Below, one piece after another: positions 9,341-19,800 of a stretch of DNA of 30,380 bases. The DNA comes from Priapulus caudatus (Eukaryota > Priapulida > Priapulimorpha > Priapulimorphida > Priapulidae). A program made the position numbers and the translations under genes. Position 1 is the first letter of the stretch; every line of letters begins with the position of its first letter. Below the pieces are notes generated by a model. It was not told the origin of the DNA and made no database searches. It saw nothing but the letters and a program-made list of their open reading frames with translations. The stretch spans positions 25,775-56,154 of the forward strand of contig NW_014578320.1 of NCBI RefSeq assembly GCF_000485595.1, given 5' to 3'.

Positions 9341-9604
9341 CCCGCTATTCCCTCGTTATCCCCACGTTATCCCCCCGCTATCCCCACGCTATCCCTGCTA
9401 TCCCCACGTTATCCTCCCGCTATGCCCGCGCTATCACCCCGCTATCCCCCCGCTATCCCCCGCTATCCTCCCTCTATCCCTGCTATCCCCCCGCTATCCT
9501 CACGCTATCCCCCCGCTACCCCCACGCTATTCCCACGTTATCCCGCCTCTATCCCCTCTATTCCCACGCTATCCCCACGTTATCCTCCCGCTATGCCCGC
9601 GCTA
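9341..9604 (+). repeat. 10-bp C-rich minisatellite
   Basis: About 25 units around CCCCGCTATC and CCCACGTTATC, with unit lengths of 9-11 bp. It is C-rich on +. It produces Pro/Tyr-rich open frames of 131-151 codons that are repeat artefacts running through the N. Confidence 0.9.
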
Positions 9605-9799
9605 CTCAGCACCTCGCGCCAGAGAAATGATGGCTTGACGAAGTACGCGACGCTTAGCGTTTAAGACAATGTCAGATTAGACAGCATCTCCTAACTGGTT
9701 GGATTGAGGTGACTCGCCGGCGGCGATTTTGGCTACAAGTCATGGAGGCTGACATCTTGGCAAATTCCAGCCAATCAGAAGGCGCCTAAATCCTTCCTC
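9605..9799. other. Unassigned sequence left of the LTR-like segment
   Basis: No gene is seen. Contains CCAATCA at 9771-9777, which could be a promoter element of the LTR-like segment if that element starts earlier than 9800. Confidence 0.35.
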
Positions 9800-10217
9800 T
9801 GTTATACCGTTTGGTAAAAAAAAAATCGCGTCTCGGCGTCCGAGCGTATAAATAGACACGGACATACAGAGGAGAGACAATCATTATATATTAGTTATTA
9901 CATGGACACTTACTATGTAAGATGTAGAGAACGAAAGACAGACGAGACGCGGGACCTAGGCGCGGGTACCTTGGTTGCTGTAGTATGTATATATTTGTGT
10001 GTTCGACGGAGTAGTAATAAAGACCGAGTTCAATAACTAATCTGCGACCACGGCTCTATCTGACTAGACTCTACGCTGCTACTCTACCTTGCTGCCACGG
10101 TTCTACAAAGCATCATCTCTACTATACTCTATATCTCATCTCTACTGTTTGTTAACAAGTCTACGTTGTCGACTCTACGAGAACCAGAAGTTATCACCGT
10201 TCTTTCCCAGTACAACA
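9800..10217 (+). mobile_element. Probable solo LTR of a retrotransposon
   Basis: Begins TGTTATA (9800) and ends TACAACA (10211-10217), an imperfect short terminal inversion of the TG...CA type. In order inside are a TATA box TATAAATAG (9847-9855), a 160-bp R-like region, a polyadenylation signal AATAAA (10016-10021) and a CT-rich U5-like tail. No primer-binding site, gag or pol follows, so it would be a solo LTR. Flanking target duplication is not clear (TCCTC on the left against CATCC on the right), so the borders are uncertain; a start at TGTCAG (9670) is an alternative. Confidence 0.45.
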
Positions 10218-10880
10218 CATCCTAGAAGACAGGCCTGCATGCGCGTGTACGCATACACATGAGAATGGGCACAAATACCATGGGGACACGGGGGACACGC
10301 CTCCGCTCCGCATTTTGAAGGGTGGGGACCCACACTATCAAATGTCTCCCCCCCCCAGGTTTTTGAACATGCATGTGCTTCTGCATAATTATAAGCCCTT
10401 TCTATCTAGATTCTAGAGCTAGTTTATGGCATGTAAACGATACAAACAATAGTTGATGCTTGCAATTAAAATGCGCAAAAATCTAGCGTTCCCCTGTCGC
10501 CATGTACCGGTAAACAAGGGGGACGCACCAGGCGACGTTTACATCATGTTCACAATGTTTTACACTATGTAGTATCGGGGAAGAGATACGCGCGCACGTA
10601 CGCGTGTTTTTTTTTAAGCTCGACTCGCAATGCGTTATTGCGATCGCTTCGCTCGCAGCGCGAAAGAAATCTCCCCAAAAAAACGTCATTGCGCTTTATT
10701 TCGCGGAATTGTATAGAGATAAAAAAAAAGTTAGACAGGCTTCCACTGCGATGTTTATACGCGCGCATTGAAACGAAAGTACGCAGGCACCGCCTCCGCG
10801 CGTGCACACACAATACACACGCGCACCTACTAATTACTACGTTGTAGTGTTGTAAGGCTGGCACACTCCTACGCGCAGAA

Positions 10881-10881
<1 letters not shown>
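10218..10881. other. Unassigned sequence left of the gap
   Basis: No gene is recognised. A G/C-run-rich stretch at about 10275-10370 (GGGGACAC... then TCTCCCCCCCC) looks like a MITE remnant. The segment 10570-10850 is CpG-rich with A and T runs. It does not match the 5' half of the Helitron at 2805. Confidence 0.35.

Positions 10882-10974
<93 letters not shown>
10882..10974. repeat. (CA)n microsatellite running into the assembly gap
   Basis: About 46 perfect CA units stopping at the first N. The true length is unknown. Confidence 0.95.
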
Positions 10975-11665
10975 NNNNNNNNNNNNNNNNNNNNNNNNNN
11001 NNNNNNNNNNNNNNNNNNNNNNNNNNNNNNNNNNNNNNNNNNNNNNNNNNNNNNNNNNNNNNNNNNNNNNNNNNNNNNNNNNNNNNNNNNNNNNNNNNNN
11101 NNNNNNNNNNNNNNNNNNNNNNNNNNNNNNNNNNNNNNNNNNNNNNNNNNNNNNNNNNNNNNNNNNNNNNNNNNNNNNNNNNNNNNNNNNNNNNNNNNNN
11201 NNNNNNNNNNNNNNNNNNNNNNNNNNNNNNNNNNNNNNNNNNNNNNNNNNNNNNNNNNNNNNNNNNNNNNNNNNNNNNNNNNNNNNNNNNNNNNNNNNNN
11301 NNNNNNNNNNNNNNNNNNNNNNNNNNNNNNNNNNNNNNNNNNNNNNNNNNNNNNNNNNNNNNNNNNNNNNNNNNNNNNNNNNNNNNNNNNNNNNNNNNNN
11401 NNNNNNNNNNNNNNNNNNNNNNNNNNNNNNNNNNNNNNNNNNNNNNNNNNNNNNNNNNNNNNNNNNNNNNNNNNNNNNNNNNNNNNNNNNNNNNNNNNNN
11501 NNNNNNNNNNNNNNNNNNNNNNNNNNNNNNNNNNNNNNNNNNNNNNNNNNNNNNNNNNNNNNNNNNNNNNNNNNNNNNNNNNNNNNNNNNNNNNNNNNNN
11601 NNNNNNNNNNNNNNNNNNNNNNNNNNNNNNNNNNNNNNNNNNNNNNNNNNNNNNNNNNNNNNNNN
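10975..11665. other. Assembly gap (691 N)
   Basis: A run of N. The reading frames reported across it are meaningless. The left side is (CA)n and the right side is GT-rich, so the missing sequence probably contains long simple repeat. Confidence 1.
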
Positions 11666-12166
11666 TTGTATGTGTGTGCGCACCTGTGCGTGTGTAAATT
11701 TGTATGTGTGTGCGTGGGTGCGCGTGTGATTGTGCGTGCGCATGCCCGTATGTGTGTGAATGCGGTGTGTGCGCGCGTGTGTGCAAATATTTGACAACGG
11801 GAGGTGTAACCCTGCCCGCCGCCGTCCACTAACTTTCAAGAAAATATATCTTCAAAATTACTCAATGCATTTTGCTTCTTTTTTTTTAAAGAATTTGACT
11901 TATTATTGATGCTTCTAACCAGAATGATATTTTCAAAAATAATATCTAAATAAGTGAAATTGTGTGTCATTTTAAGGTAAAATTTCAGATTTTATATATA
12001 TTTGGATACAATTTTTTTTAAACAAATAATGGTATATGACTCGGCTCTAAATATCAGTATTTTTCGTTTACTGTAAATACATCCTCAAATAAAAGTTAGA
12101 GATAAATGGTTAAACCGCCATCCACAAATCAGACTGTACTCCGTCTGGAGGACGAGTAATAGCTAG
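11666..12166 (+). mobile_element. Helitron-like element, 3' part (second copy)
   Basis: Closely matches 4190-4681. It has a GT-rich microsatellite, GCAAATATTTGACAACGG (11782), CCACTAACTTTC, CTTATTATTGATGC, TTTTCGTTTACTG, the terminal hairpin (CGTC, TGGAG, GACG at 12142-12154) and the end CTAG at 12163-12166 followed by T. Relative to the first copy it has a 5-base deletion before the hairpin, which shortens the stem. The 5' half is absent or lies in the gap. Confidence 0.65.
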
Positions 12167-13469
12167 TGTACTATATTATCCTATATTATATAATATCCTA
12201 TATTATCTTACTTCTGCCGCCAACAGGTGGCATTCTTGTCAACAGGCAAAGTAGAATACCCGGCCTTCTAGCAAGGCAGCAGTTCAGCCGATAGCAGCAG
12301 ACAATTTTATGTTATGTTCAAATAACACGCGCGCTTAGATATGTACGCTTCCGGCGGTCTGTCTCTCCGATCCACAGTTCATGTATTTTGTGCTGTTGAA
12401 TTTTTATCTAACACGCTACTGGAGCGCGACGCCTCGACCTATTGTTTGACCGATTGTATGTCGCTGTAGTGTCTATCTTTCTAGGTTTTACTTCGTCAAC
12501 CAGTATTTTTTATTTCAGCCATCTACATATATAATAGCTCCCGGTAATGCAATTCAACCGAAATGCTGCCTTCTTAGACAATAACTGCCTTGCTGGATTT
12601 TCCCAAACACTCTGCTGTAGGCAAAAGCAATATTTTCGATGTAGCCTGTGATAATCAGCCTCCGCTTAGCCGCTCTATAAAAAATGCAATAATTCTTTCA
12701 CCGCATTGAAATAGCAGACCAAAAAAAACATGACCGCACGACAATAGCGGTTCATTGCAGAGAGGCAGCGTCTACTGATACCCCACACCTGCAACGTGCC
12801 CATATACCTTGCTATGCAACACACAATGCGCACGTCCACACAGCCCAACTACAATAATAGCAGTACGGGTATAGAACTTGTGTAGTGTTGTAAGTTGTAT
12901 AGTACGAAACGATGTAGCAGAGAAAAATATAGTCAAGAGTCCATAATAGAAAAAAACATAAATAGATTTTTCTATTATGGACTCTTAATATAAAAAAATA
13001 AAGAAATTAAAGAAATAAAAAAGAAAATAAAGTTCAATACCCAACGCGTCGAGTCGGCGAATGTAATTCTCGCGCCATCATAGCTGGTAATGATTATGGG
13101 TATGATGCATGCATTTAGACGAACTGCGCGCATTTGTCGCTGGCGTGTCTCTTTCACGTCATCTTCGTGGTTTAGTAGTTTTCTTCATAATAACCTAATA
13201 ATTAATTAATTACGCGTTAGTTTGTCTGAATTCCGCTCCTTTCAGCAGGGAATATTTCTAATGCAGTCTGCAACTGTCATATTTAATTCAATCTACGCGC
13301 GCGACTACTGCGCTGTGAAATGACTATCAGAAGGAAGACGTAAATAACACGAGGCGCACGACGTGGAGCGATAGAAAACGCACACAAACGCAGGTTCGAC
13401 CATAATTACACCTATTCACAAGTTTTTCCTCGTCTCATTGAGACACTTTCGCATGCCCACGCCTCGTGC
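12167..13469. other. Unassigned AT-rich sequence with a perfect hairpin
   Basis: No gene is firmly recognised. Short open stretches after pyrimidine-rich AG sites (for example 13246-13323, ending in TGA) are too weak to call. The perfect hairpin at 12935-12986 is listed separately. Confidence 0.35.
12935..12986. repeat. Perfect 20-bp inverted repeat, 12-base loop
   Basis: The arm at 12935-12954 begins AAGAGTCCATAATAG. The arm at 12967-12986 ends CTATTATGGACTCTT and is the exact reverse complement. The loop is AACATAAATAGA-like and the flanks are AT-rich. It could be a foldback/MITE remnant or a structured RNA; nothing decides between these. Confidence 0.85.
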
Positions 13470-14433
13470 GTCGTTGCTTACCGTGCATGAATATAATATA
13501 TCGTCGAATGCCGTGCGTTGATACATACGGTACGTGTCGTGCGCTGTTACGTCGTTCCATGGCGTGCGTTGATCCGTCGTTACATGTCATACGTTATTGC
13601 GTCGTTGCGTGTCGTACTTTGATATATCGTCGCGTTTTGGTTTCTGTTATACCATTGCACGCTGTTCATTGTTACATCATTGCATGTTGTTCGTTGTAAC
13701 ATCATTACATGCTGTTCGTTGATACATCATTGCACGCTGTTCGTTGTTACATCATTGTATGATGTTTGTTGTTACATCATTGTATGTTGTTCGTTTTTAC
13801 ATCATTGCATGCTGTTCGTTGTTACATTATTGTATGTTGTTCGTTGTTACATTATTGCATACTGCTCGTTTTTACATTATTGCATGCTGTTCGTTGTTAC
13901 ATCATTGATACTGTTCGTTTTTACATCAATGCATGCTGTTCGTTTTTACATCATTGCATGCTGTTCGTTGTTAAATTGCATGCTGTTCGTTGTTACATCA
14001 TTGATACTGTTCGTTTTTACATCAATGCATGCTGTTCGTTTTTACATCATTGCATGCTGTTCGTTGTTACATCATTGTATACTGTTCGTTTTTACATCAT
14101 TGCATGCTATTCGTTTTTACATCATTGCATGCTGTTCATTGTTACATCATTGCATGTTGTTCGTTGTTACACCATTGCATGATGTTTGTTGTTACATCAT
14201 TGCATGATATTCGTTGTTACATAATTGCATGATATTCGTTGTTACATCATTGCATACTGTTTGTTGTTATATTATTGCAAGCTGTTCGTTGTTACATCAT
14301 TGCACGCTGTTTATTGTTACATCATTGTATGCTGTTCGTAGTTACATCATTGCATGCTTTTCGTTGTTACATCATTGCATGCTGTTCGTTGTTACATCAT
14401 TGTATGCTGTTCGTTATTGCGTCGTTGACATTT
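13470..14433 (+). repeat. 25-bp minisatellite, about 38 copies, open in all three + frames
   Basis: The core unit (13660-14420) is TTGTTACATCATTG followed by CATGCTGTTCG; successive units at 14341, 14366 and 14391 confirm the 25-bp period. The left edge (13470-13660) and the last unit (about 14411) carry a CpG-rich variant, GCGTCGTTG in place of ACATCATTG. The unit has no stop in any + frame, so three overlapping frames of up to 175 codons arise, each with a 25-residue period (three units of 25 bp). These are not genes. Confidence 0.93.
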
Positions 14434-14627
14434 CCCGTAACGGAGCACATCCTGCACATACGACCCGCATCGATAATTGTGACTGCGTTCCCTGCCATCA
14501 CCCCGGGAAACTTTTCATCGACGGATCGCTGACTCTTTTGCTCGTTACGCGAGATGTAAATCCGCTAGCTGCTGCTATTAATTTTTCCCGGGCACGTGCT
14601 TCGAACCAGACGCGTTGATAAAATGCA
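14434..14627. other. Unique spacer between repeats
   Basis: A + frame continues open to 14618 with ordinary amino-acid composition (for example PCHHPGKLFIDGSLTLLLV). It has no recognised domain or splice context, and its ATG lies in the minisatellite. Confidence 0.35.
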
Positions 14628-14732
14628 TGTAACTACTACTGCTGTTGCTGCTGCTGCTGCTGCTACTACTGCTGTTGCTGCTGCTGCTGCTGCTACTATT
14701 GCTGCTGCTGCTGCTGCTGCTGCTGGCTGGTG

Positions 14733-14789
<57 letters not shown>

Positions 14790-14810
14790 CTACTGCTGCT
14801 GCTGTTACTT

Positions 14811-14863
<53 letters not shown>

Positions 14864-14946
14864 GACTACTACTAGCTAACTACTCACTCACTATAATAAT
14901 ACTATTGCTGCTGCTGCTCGGGCTGCTGCTACTACTGCTGACTGCT
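14628..14946. repeat. CTG/GCT and TAC trinucleotide tracts
   Basis: Interrupted CTG repeat (14638-14807), then about 20 TAC/ACT units (14808-14866), then more CTG (14903-14940). Poly-Leu, poly-Ala, poly-Cys and poly-Thr frames are artefacts of the trinucleotide period. Confidence 0.95.
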
Positions 14947-15440
14947 ACCTGCTATGCTACTCCGCCTGGCTATTGCTACGCCCGCCATCGCCGCAACCGA
15001 TCCGCGTTATGAGCGTACTATAATAATGGTTTGCGCGTGATTCTGTGAGCAATCTCCTTGGATTCTCCCTTGCCCGAAATTTGCGCATTTTAAACCGCGA
15101 TAACATAGAATATTGCGAATTCTCAACGCGGAATAGCATTTATATCAGAAGTAGATAATCAGCGAATCCCTTTTCTAGGTTCCATATTATCCTACTTCTG
15201 ATAATTATGTATAGGCATAATAATGCAAAACACCCTGCCACCGGCCCCACTCGCGTCCCTCGGCTGCCGAAGTCAAGCTGAAGCACTTGGCCATAGGACG
15301 CGCGGCGGAAGGACGCACGCGCTAAAAGCGTTTCGACGGCCGTTATATATTATGTGATATATATATAAGTAAAAACGACACGGACCACCCATGAAGGCGA
15401 TAAGATAGCATTTAAAATTAGATAATAGGATGTCAAGAAT
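14947..15440. other. Unassigned sequence with a small hairpin
   Basis: No gene is recognised. TATCAGAAGTAG (15143-15154) is exactly inverted at 15192-15203. The same 12-mer occurs at 8437-8448, and ATATTATCYTACTTCTG occurs at 12200-12216 and 15184-15200, suggesting ends of a small dispersed repeat. Confidence 0.4.
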
Positions 15441-15540
15441 TGTTATTACGCCACACTTTCGAGAACATTTGCCACAGATTCTGTTGTTGTCGCCTGATGA
15501 AGAGACATAAGGTTCTCGAAAGCTGCGCGTAATACAAATG
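15441..15540 (+). other. Hammerhead-like core inside an imperfect palindrome
   Basis: CTGATGA (15494-15500), then a GAGA/TCTC stem (15502-15505 with 15514-15517), then GAAA (15518-15521): the order and spacing of a hammerhead ribozyme catalytic core. The right side is also the exact inverse of CTTTCGAGAAC (15456-15466 with 15512-15522), extended by a second match around ATTACGC. Hammerhead motifs of this CTGATGAAG...CGAAA type are known in Penelope-like retroelements. Stems I and III are poor here, so it may be a dead copy. Confidence 0.35.
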
Positions 15541-15634
15541 TTGACACCATGTTTCTATTTTTGAATTATATCTATATATTATATATAATATATAGTTATA
15601 AATGATCATATATACTATGTATATTATATAATAC

Positions 15635-15666
<32 letters not shown>

Positions 15667-15743
15667 TGTGCGTCGCGTGTCGTGTGTCGTGTGTGTGTGT
15701 ATGTGTGTGTGTGTGTATGTGTATGTGTAGTGTGTGTGTGATG

Positions 15744-15792
<49 letters not shown>

Positions 15793-15838
15793 TGTGTGTG
15801 TAGTGTGTGTGCGCCGCTCGCGCTGGTTCGTGTAGTGT
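15635..15838. repeat. (GT)n-rich block
   Basis: Long GT microsatellite with CGTGTCGT and ATGT interruptions on the + strand. Confidence 0.95.
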
Positions 15839-15842
15839 GTAT

Positions 15843-16635
15843 ACACAAGCACACACACGAAAAACACATGCGGCACGCACACAGCACACGCACAGCCGCC
15901 CACCACACGGCACCCAGCGCACACGTTAGGCAACGCACAACAGCACACGCACACGCACACCACACGCACACGCCACACGCAGCACTGCACCGCACAACAC
16001 ACGCACACGCACGACCGCACACGCACAAAACCGCTCGCGCCGCACAACGCGCAGCGGCACAGACAATGCTGGCGGCGCACCAGCAGCACACACGACGTGC
16101 ACGACCAACTACACGCACAACGTCACAGCGCGCATGACGCGCACACACAACACACACCCCGCACCCCACAGACAACACACAACAGGACTCATACACACAC
16201 ACACACAGCACACACTCGACACACACCCACACATACACACGCACAACCGCAACCCACACAGCCAAACAACGCGACACGCCCACGAGGCAGCACGCACACG
16301 CAAGCACCACGGATAACAGCAACGACGCACACGGCACACGCACACGCACACGCACACGCACACGCAGCGAGCACACGCACTAAACACACGATGCGCGCAC
16401 AACGGCACACAGCACGCAACACGTACGCGCGCCATAACGCACACACACACACACACACACAGCTCACCACCCCGCCACACACACAACACACACACACGCA
16501 CACACCACAGCCACACCACGCACACACAACACACACACCCACCACACGCAGGCCACACACAGACGCATACACACACACACAACACCCTGCACACACATCA
16601 CCACACACACTACACTCACACTGGCGCACTCACTT
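15843..16635. repeat. (CA)/(CACG)-rich block
   Basis: The + strand switches from GT to CA at about 15840 and stays CA/CG-rich with ACACGC units for nearly 800 bp. His/Thr frames on + and Cys/Val frames on - are artefacts. It ends in the acceptor-like GCGCACTCACTTCAG. Confidence 0.9.
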
Positions 16636-16638
16636 CAG

Positions 16639-16782
16639 TTGGCCTTGACAGCAACCGTCAGTGGTGTGGTCCGACTCCTTGATAAGCCGTACGACGTTCC
16701 ACCAGCACCTGCCAACCCGCCACCTTCGGCCTATCACCAGTCTGACCCTGCAAACAAAGCCGGCCATAATGAGTTACGATAA
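16639..16782 (+). CDS. Candidate terminal exon, Pro-rich C-terminal tail
   Basis: Forty-seven codons after CACTTCAG, ending at TAA (16780-16782). The peptide starts LALTATVSGVVRLLD, continues KPYDVPPAPANPPPSAYHQ and ends SDPANKAGHNELR. This composition (hydrophobic start, Pro-rich middle, polar tail) is protein-like and unlike the simple repeats on both sides. The hydrophobic start could be the end of a membrane segment, but it is too short to be sure. No family is recognised. It may be the last exon of the upstream kelch gene or of another + strand gene whose other exons are not visible. No AATAAA is seen close after the stop; the 27-bp satellite starts about 50 bp later. Another frame and the minus strand are also open here, so coding is not proven. 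Confidence 0.4.
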   Translation: MALTATVSGVVRLLDKPYDVPPAPANPPPSAYHQSDPANKAGHNELR

Positions 16783-16831
16783 AAACTATGAAACAGCGCC
16801 GCTGACGTGGAGCCTCGATACGCGTTTTGGT

Positions 16832-19800
16832 GGGATGGTATAAGGGTAGCTGCGTGGTGGGTGGATGGTTTAGCGGTACCCGCGCGTGGGTGGTGGATGA
16901 GATAAGGTACCCGCGTGTGGGTGGATGGGATAAAGTACCTGCTTTGAGTGGGTGAGATTGGATACGGGTAACGATGCGTGGCGTGGGATTTAGGATAAGG
17001 TAAGCCCGCGTCGGGTGGGTGATGGATATAGGTTGGCTGCATGGGTGGGAGGTAATACATGTAACCTGCGTGGGTGGGAATGGGATAAGGTACAACGCGT
17101 GGTAGGTGGGATAAGGTAGACCTGCGTGGGTGCGAATGGGATAAGGTAGCACAGCGTGGGGGGATGGATACAGGTACCTAGCGTGGTGGGATGGATAGAG
17201 GTACAACGCGTGGTGGGATGGGATAAAGGTACCTGGTGGGTGGGATGCGGATAATGTACCTGCGTGGGTGGGATGGGATAAGGTACCTGCGTGGGTGGCG
17301 ATTGGTTAAGGTACCTGCGTGGGTGGGATGCGATAAGGTACATGCGTGGATGGAGGTGGGATAAGGTACACTGCGTGGGTGGGATGGGATAAGGTAACAC
17401 GCGAGCGTGGGTGGATGGGATAAGGTACGCTGCGTGGTGGGCATGGGATAGAGGTACCACGCGTGGGTTGGGATGGGATATATGTAGCTGCTTTGCGTGG
17501 CGTGGGCACAGGAATAAGGTAGCCTGCGCGGGTCGGGATGGGATACAGGTACCTGCGTGGGCTGGGATTGGGATAAGGTACGCTTGCGTGGGTGGGATGG
17601 GATAAGGTAACCCTGCGTAGGGTGGGATGCGGATAAGGTACACGCGATGGTGGATGGGATTATAGGTACCACGCGTTGGTGGGATGGCGATAATGTACCT
17701 CCTGGCGTGCGTGGGATGGGATAAAGGTACCGTGCGTGGGTGGGATGGATAAGGTACCTGCCGTGGGTGGGAATGGGATAAGGTAACACGCGTGGTGGGA
17801 TTGGATAAGGTACCTGCGTGGGTGGGATGGGAATAAGGGTACACGCAGTGGGTGATGGGAATAATGTACAATCCCTGCGTGGGTGCGGATGGGATAGAAT
17901 GCTACCTGGCGTGGGTGGGATGGGATACAGGTAGCAGCGCGTGGGTGGGATGGGATTAATGTACTTGCGTGGTGGGGATGGGATAAGGTACCTGCGTGGG
18001 TGGATGGTATAAGGTACGCTGCGTGGTGGGATGGGATCAAGGTACCTGGCGTGGGTGGATGGGATACAGGTACACGCGTGGGTGGGATGGGATAAAGGTA
18101 CATGCGTGATGTGGGATAAGGTACCGTGCGTGGGTGGGGATGGGAATAGAGGTAGCACGCGTGGGTGGGAATGGGATAAGGTAGCGCGTGCGTGGTGGAT
18201 GGGAATAGGGTTACACGCGTGGTGGATGGGATAAGGTACAACGCGTGGGTGGGATGGGATAAATGTAGCCATGGCGTGTGTGTGGGATGGGATAAGGTAA
18301 CCTGCGTGGGTGGGATGGGATAAGGTACACGCGTGGTGGGATGGATAAGGTACCTGCGTGGGTGGGTGGGATGGAATAAGATACGGGCTGCGAGGGTGAA
18401 TGGGATACAGGCTACCACCGTGGGTGGGTATGGATAAGGTACACTAGCGTGGTGGGATGGGATAAGGTACCTGCGTGGGTGGGATGGGATAATGTAGGCT
18501 TGCGTGGTGGGATGGGATAAGGTACCTGCGTGGGTGTGGATGGGATAAGTGTACCTGCGCGTGGTGGGAATGGGATAAGGTAGGCCTGCGTGGGTGGGAT
18601 GGGATAACGGTAGCAAACGCGTCGGTGGGATGGGGATAAGTTAGCACAGCGTGGTGGGACATGGATAAGGTTACCTGCGTGGGTGGGAATGGGATAAGGT
18701 ACCGTGCGTGGGTGGGATGGGTTAAGGTACCTGCGGTGGGTGGGAAATGGGATGAAGGTAGCAGCGCGTGGTGGGATGGGATAAGGTACACGCGTGGTGG
18801 GAAATGGGATAATGTACTTGCGCGGGTGGGATGGGATAAGGTACCTGGCGTGGTGGGATGGGATAAGGTACCTGCGTGGTGGGATGGATAATGTACCTGC
18901 GTGGGGTGGGATGGATAAGGTACACAGGTTGGTGGATGGGATAAGGTAGCACGCGTGGTGGGATGGGAAATGTACCTGGCGTGGTCAGGTGGGATAAGGT
19001 ACCGCTGCGTGGGTGGGATGGGATCAAGGTACACGCCGTGGTGGGATCGGATAATGGTACACGCGTGGGTGGGATGGGATAAGGTACCGTGCGGGGTAGG
19101 TGGGATAAGGTCCGGCTGCGGTGGGTGGGAATGGATAAGGTACGACGCACGGTGGGTGAGATGGGATAAGGTAGCCTGCGTGGGTGGATGGGTATAAGGT
19201 AGCACTGCGTGGAGTGGGCATGTGATAAAGGTAGCACGCGTTGGTGGGATGGGATAAGGTATCCTGGCGTGAGTGGATGGGATAAGGTACACGCGTGGTG
19301 GGATGGGATAACGGTACAGCGTGCGTGGGATGGGATAAGGTACGCGTTAGCGTGGGTGGGATGGGATAAGGTACTCGGTCGTGGCGTTGGATGCGGATAA
19401 GGTACAGGCGTGCGGTGGGATACGGATAATATACCTAGCGTGGGTGTGATGGGATAAGGTACAAGCGTGGGTGATGGGATAAGGTACTACGCGTGGTGGT
19501 ATAGGATTAATATACGCTGCGTGGGTGGGATGGGGAATAAGGTACATGCGTGGGTGGGATGGGATAAGGTAGCACGCGTGGTGGGATGGATAAAAGGTCC
19601 TGGGCGTGGGGTGCAATGGGATGGGTATGGGATAAAGTAGCCTGCGTGGGTGGGATTGGGATAAGGTACAGCGTGGTGGGATGGGATAAGGTACACGCGT
19701 GGTGGGATGGGAATAAGGTAGCACCTGAGGGGTGGGATGGGATAATTGTACGCGCGTGGGTGGGATGGGATAAGGTACCTGCGTATCGGTGGGATGGGAT

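Noticed and set aside
10565-11839. Minus-strand frames of 305-424 codons
   Set aside because: They run through 691 N bases, with CA/GT repeat on each side.
12213-12296. Short plus frame (PPTGGILVNRQSRIPGLL...) to the right of the second Helitron end
   Set aside because: Ends in a stop within 26 codons, has no acceptor with a pyrimidine tract, and may belong to a dispersed repeat sharing ATATTATCYTACTTCTG.
13246-13323. 25-codon open stretch after a good acceptor, ending in TGA
   Set aside because: The acceptor is good but the peptide is not recognised and length alone is no evidence; left out of the gene list.
13660-14430. Tandem 25-bp repeats as a CRISPR array
   Set aside because: Units are directly adjacent without unique spacers, and the window is eukaryotic.
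14596-14875. Poly-Ala/Cys/Leu protein from the CTG tract
   Set aside because: Pure trinucleotide repeat with all frames similar; no flanking coding signal.
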